From assembly GCA_031262485.1 (NCBI GenBank), contig JAISHO010000034.1, positions 1 through 50,298 on the forward strand: a DNA stretch of 50,298 nt, read 5' to 3'. Position 1 is the stretch's first letter, and the number at the start of each line of letters is the position of its first letter. Below the pieces are notes generated by a model. It was not told the DNA's origin and did not search any database. It saw only the letters and a list, made by a program, of their open reading frames with translations. The position numbers and the translations under genes were made by a program. Below, piece after piece: positions 47,638 to 50,298 of the stretch. The DNA is from Propionibacteriaceae bacterium. Its GTDB lineage: Bacteria > Actinomycetota > Actinomycetes > Propionibacteriales > Propionibacteriaceae.

Positions 47638-48978
47638 TCACCGTGAAGACAGTTGTTCTATCTGCCTGACGATGTCTGGCCTCAGGTCACGGTGAGCCTG
47701 AGCATGTGACTCTTCGTCGTTTGCCGCTTCGGCGAGAGCTCTGAGTGTTTCCATCACCACGTCTTGTGCTCCGGCTAGCCCCCAGCTCTCGGCTTCGGCG
47801 ACAATGTCGGCTGAAGTGAGCGCATGGATCGAATAGACCCCGTTGATCGCGAGCGCGAGCTTGCCGTCGGTGGATTGGTGCAACATCGGAACCATGTCGT
47901 AGACGGGGGCGAGGCGAGCCGTTCCGTCGGGAAGATGCAGAATCGACAGGTTCTTCCCATGCATGTCGAGGTTGCCGATCGCGGCGGCCATCGTCACCTG
48001 GCGGAGCAGGCGAACCAGGCTTGCGGCATCGAGGCGAGCGAGCAAAGCCGCGATCCGCCGCAGCGTCATGGCGCCACCGTGCTCTTGGTATTTCTGGATC
48101 CCCCCGACCCCGAGGGCTTGATTCATGTCTTCTTGATGGATGCGCCACGGGATCGCCCCATCGCCGAACAGGGAGATGTCATCGCCACTGGCGCCTCCCT
48201 TCTCCTCGGGTGAAGCATCATCCCCACGCCTTGTCGCCACGGCGTCCGGGGTCGGAGCCGAGCCCGACGCCACCCCCTGCTCCGCAGAAGCACGGTCGTA
48301 CCGCTCGACGACGAGACAATCCAGCCCATCGAAATCCACCACGGCGACCTCGTAGTCGAGCAGACCGATTCGACGAGCCAAACGGGCGCCGTACTCCTCG
48401 TCGTAGATCATCGTCGGATGGACCGGAGACACCGGCTTGACGATATGAGTGGACGGATAGCCCCCCAGCGGCTGGCACCATCGTGCGCCATCCCACGTCA
48501 ACGTGAACTTGCTCTGGTATCCACCCAAGGAGATCCGGCCGGAGATGGGATCATTCCCCAATGGCAGGTCGGCGGCCGACGTGGCGACGCGATGGATGTC
48601 GTGATCCGATAGCGCCCGCAACCCCGGCTCCGGCGGTTCGAAAGGTGAGGACGGATCGAAGACTTCGACAGCGCCGGCGACATCACGCCCATAGCGGCGC
48701 AACAACCCGATGACATCGTCCATCATCAGACCCGCCTGCCGTGCCATCTGCTCCCGGGCGAGGCCCTCGGGCAACAGCTCAGCGAAGAAATTCCGCCGTC
48801 TCGCCGCATGACCGCGCGTGAGGACCGGTTGAAGCGGAATCGAACACGACAACACCGTCGACATCACAGGGAAATGGGAAAAGATCTCCTCGTCGATCCT
48901 CAGATCGAAGTCCCGGGCGCCCGAGCCGGTCAACACACCAAGGGGGAAACCGTAGAGGTGGACGCTCAACTCACCCAC
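47638..48978 (-). CDS. hipA: HipA family serine/threonine kinase toxin
   Basis: The 446-aa protein has the HipA N-terminal domain (FAELLPEGLAREQMARQAG), GRISLGGYQSKFTL (P-loop-like), HIVKPVSP, the catalytic GNLDMHGKNLSIL and the metal-binding YDMVPML. HipA toxins phosphorylate aminoacyl-tRNA synthetases and induce dormancy. A Gly/Ala/Ser/Asp-rich insertion of about 40 residues (near 232-272, GVASGSAPTPDAVATR and PEEKGGASGDD) separates conserved parts. The start overlaps hipB by 8 bp. Catalytic residues are intact. Confidence 0.93.
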   Translation of the reverse strand: MGELSVHLYGFPLGVLTGSGARDFDLRIDEEIFSHFPVMSTVLSCSIPLQPVLTRGHAARRRNFFAELLPEGLAREQMARQAGLMMDDVIGLLRRYGRDVAGAVEVFDPSSPFEPPEPGLRALSDHDIHRVATSAADLPLGNDPISGRISLGGYQSKFTLTWDGARWCQPLGGYPSTHIVKPVSPVHPTMIYDEEYGARLARRIGLLDYEVAVVDFDGLDCLVVERYDRASAEQGVASGSAPTPDAVATRRGDDASPEEKGGASGDDISLFGDGAIPWRIHQEDMNQALGVGGIQKYQEHGGAMTLRRIAALLARLDAASLVRLLRQVTMAAAIGNLDMHGKNLSILHLPDGTARLAPVYDMVPMLHQSTDGKLALAINGVYSIHALTSADIVAEAESWGLAGAQDVVMETLRALAEAANDEESHAQAHRDLRPDIVRQIEQLSSR

Positions 48979-49213
48979 GGGTGTCGTCCGTTCCGATCGT
49001 CGCCGTCAGCGTCATCCCTGTCGCCCGCATGGCGGCGAAGAGGCGCCGGGCCCAGATCGTCGGTTCGCCGGATTCCAAATCCCAGACGTAACGCTGCGAC
49101 ACCCCCATCTCGGCAGCGAGATCGCGCTGCGACATCCCCTTGAGCAGGCGCGCCTGAGCGACGAACTGCCCGAGCGTCTCGGCGTCCTGGACGGGACCTG
49201 AGTAGGTCGGCAT
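48971..49213 (-). CDS. hipB: HipB-type antitoxin, XRE HTH
   Basis: The 80-aa protein contains a standard XRE HTH (LKGMSQRDLAAEMGVSQRYV, WDLESGEPTIWARRLFAAMR). ATG 49213 follows CAGGAG. It precedes and overlaps hipA. HipB neutralises HipA and represses the operon; TGACG boxes upstream are the probable operators. Confidence 0.92.
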   Translation of the reverse strand: MPTYSGPVQDAETLGQFVAQARLLKGMSQRDLAAEMGVSQRYVWDLESGEPTIWARRLFAAMRATGMTLTATIGTDDTRG

Positions 49214-49235
49214 GACACTCCTGACTACAAAAATA

Positions 49236-49298
49236 TCGTCATCTAAGGTTGACGAAGAATTTGACGTCAGACTAGCGTGATGCTGAAATTCACGTCAA
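49236..49298 (-). promoter_or_regulatory. hipBA promoter with TGACG operators
   Basis: TCGTCA (49236-49241) and TGACGA (49250-49255) form one inverted repeat. TGACGTCA lies at 49262-49269. TTGACGT (49261-49267) and ACGTCAA (49292-49298) form another. On the minus strand TTGACG (complement of 49293-49298), 18 bp and TAGTCT (complement of 49269-49274) make the promoter, so bound HipB would cover it. Confidence 0.7.
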
Positions 49299-49377
49299 GA
49301 GCGTCTCCCGAACGCGCCACAGCCGGGCCGAACCTCCCCAGCCGGAGGGACATCACATGATCTGCTCAAAGCCTGAA

Positions 49378-49404
49378 TCCGCGTTCGCAGTGGGCCAACG
49401 CGGA
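49378..49404 (-). terminator. Hairpin after the NAD(P)-binding protein gene
   Basis: TCCGCGTT (49378-49385) pairs with AACGCGGA (49397-49404) over an 11-nt loop, just past the stop at 49412 on the minus strand. No clear T-tract follows. Confidence 0.4.
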
Positions 49405-49411
49405 ACTCCTA

Positions 49412-50056
49412 TCAGTAGGCGAGGGTGAAGCGTTGACGATGATGGGCTGGGCTCTCGATCTCGTCGACGAAGGCCACAGCGAAGTCGGCGCCGGAGATAT
49501 CGGAGCCACCCTTGTCGTCCCACAAGGCGACATCGCCGCCGAGGCGGAACACTCCGGTGCGCTCCCCCGGGTCGGGCGGGCTGAAGCCGGGCGCCGGGCT
49601 GAGGAAGAACCAGTCGAGCGCCTCGTCGCTGGCCCGCAGATCGGCCAAGACACGGGCCATCTCGTCGGCCTCCGGCTTGAACGACGGCGGGAAATCAGCC
49701 GTCTCGGCCAGCATCGGCCCACCTGGGGCGACGAGCAGGGAACCGGCGCCGCCGACGACACCGAGGCGCTCCCCCGCCGCCTGCGCCAGGTTTGCGACCG
49801 CTTGGACCGCGCCTTCGACCTTGCCTTCCATCGGCCCCCGCGGCGACAGGGCCATGACGACGACATCGGCGTCCGCCGTCGCCTGGCGCTCGATCTCAGG
49901 ATCGAGGACATCGCCCGCCAGATACTCCACCCCCGGCGTCTGCTCGGTCGGCACGCTCCGCGACCACGAGCGCACCGTGTGCCCCCGGGCCGCCGCCTCG
50001 CGCACGATGCATCCCCCGGCGAAGCCGCTGCCTCCGATGACGTTGATCCGTGTCAT
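49412..50056 (-). CDS. NAD(P)H-binding Rossmann-fold protein
   Basis: The start chosen is ATG 50056 (MTRINVIGGSGFAGGCIVRE), preceded by GGAAGGGGA; the longer frame covers the promoter. The 214-aa protein has the atypical-SDR dinucleotide motif GGSGFAGG and reads LAGDVLDPEIERQATADAD and DISGADFAVAFVDEIESPAH, like NAD(P)H-binding YwnB/YwnA-type proteins. Members bind dinucleotide and may sense redox state or reduce small substrates; the substrate is unknown. Confidence 0.87.
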   Translation of the reverse strand: MTRINVIGGSGFAGGCIVREAAARGHTVRSWSRSVPTEQTPGVEYLAGDVLDPEIERQATADADVVVMALSPRGPMEGKVEGAVQAVANLAQAAGERLGVVGGAGSLLVAPGGPMLAETADFPPSFKPEADEMARVLADLRASDEALDWFFLSPAPGFSPPDPGERTGVFRLGGDVALWDDKGGSDISGADFAVAFVDEIESPAHHRQRFTLAY

Positions 50057-50104
50057 GATTCCCCTTCCCAGCCGGTGTTCCCCGGCATCCCAGACAACAC
50101 TGTA

Positions 50105-50118
50105 AACCAGTTCTGGTT
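50105..50118 (-). promoter_or_regulatory. Candidate operator upstream of the NAD(P)-binding protein
   Basis: AACCAG, TT, CTGGTT is an inverted repeat with 6-bp arms. On the minus strand TACAGT directly after it may be the -10 box. No regulator is adjacent in view. Confidence 0.4.
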
Positions 50119-50189
50119 GCCTCTGATCCTGGGGACTACTCTGCGAGAGTGGGCCATTGAGATGCGTAACGCTGCAAACCACGGGTTAC

Positions 50190-50298
50190 TCAAAGTCCGA
50201 TGAGGTTGGCTGTGGCTTGGGGTTTTGCTGCGTTGATGCGGAGGTTTCGGGCGATGTCGGTGATGCCGCGCAGGTGCAGAAACGAAATGATGATGTTG
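50190..50298 (-). pseudogene. C-terminal end of a probable IS transposase, cut by the window edge
   Basis: On the minus strand a frame enters from the right edge and ends at TGA (50190-50192). Its last residues include SFLHLRGITDIARNLRINAA and KPQATANLIGL. The style matches C-termini of DDE transposases, but only about 36 residues are visible. Whether it is intact cannot be judged, and no terminal inverted repeat could be fixed between 50119 and 50189. Confidence 0.4.

Overview
The window looks like a chromosome segment of a high-GC actinobacterium, probably of the order Actinomycetales and perhaps Actinomycetaceae-like. The evidence is codon use rich in GCC, GTC and CTC, the neighbouring DUF6049 protein, MurJ and pseudokinase genes, DUF4129/MoxR/DUF58 and PadR/permease units, and several promoters that place a TANNNT box just upstream of an ATG (leaderless genes). 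The genus cannot be fixed from the sequence alone. Two stretches have visibly lower GC: about 880-1580 and 45.8-47.5 kb.

Layout. 1-1030: a CRISPR array of 12 recognisable 37-nt repeats that continues off the left edge, has two strongly decayed repeats at its right end, and has no cas genes in view. 1.3-3.3 kb: a small orphan gene, then a three-domain MerR-like HTH/HATPase/DUF4325 protein, divergent across a dense operator region from a hypothetical gene that appears frameshifted in a C7 run. 3.3-6.7 kb: an FAH-fold hydrolase and a DHA2 efflux pump, divergent from an alpha/beta hydrolase. 6.9-13.6 kb: MscS channel, two paralogous two-cysteine membrane proteins, a PadR/permease pair with a perfect 25-bp operator, and a secreted CAP protein. 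13.6-18.3 kb: CCA-adding enzyme with an apparent ATT start, then CstA and YbdD. 18.3-19.1 kb: a Phd/PIN toxin-antitoxin pair. 19.2-26.0 kb: DUF6049, MurJ and a separate membrane pseudokinase. 26.1-33.8 kb: five minus-strand genes for putrescine/GABA breakdown. 33.9-38.2 kb: DUF4129, MoxR and DUF58 genes linked by ATGA or very close junctions, including a 25-codon micro-ORF. 38.2-41.4 kb: a noncoding-rich block followed by a Ro60-like protein and a small HTH protein. 41.4-50.3 kb: a MarR regulator with a His-rich tail, a winged-HTH/membrane pair, an orphan ECF S component with a kinase, a DUF362 protein, a low-GC membrane-anchored protein, HipBA, an NAD(P)-binding protein and the C-terminal end of a probable transposase.

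The most interesting system is at 38.4-41.1 kb. Immediately upstream of a complete Ro/Rsr (TROVE plus vWA) gene, positions 39112-39314 can fold into a long terminal stem with a single bulged base and a GGTCCGAG sequence resembling animal Y RNAs. The stem is capped by a circularly permuted tRNA mimic: T-arm (loop TTCGAGT), a closed mini-acceptor hairpin, T8/A9-like bases and a D-arm. This matches the known bacterial YrlA class. Upstream lie a second structured element with its own T-arm, UACG and GAAA hairpins and a strong promoter, then a third structured element ending in a T6 terminator, and a four-cysteine small ORF behind a 7-1-7 Fur-type palindrome. The multi-element arrangement is the part that appears unusual; its functions are inferred.
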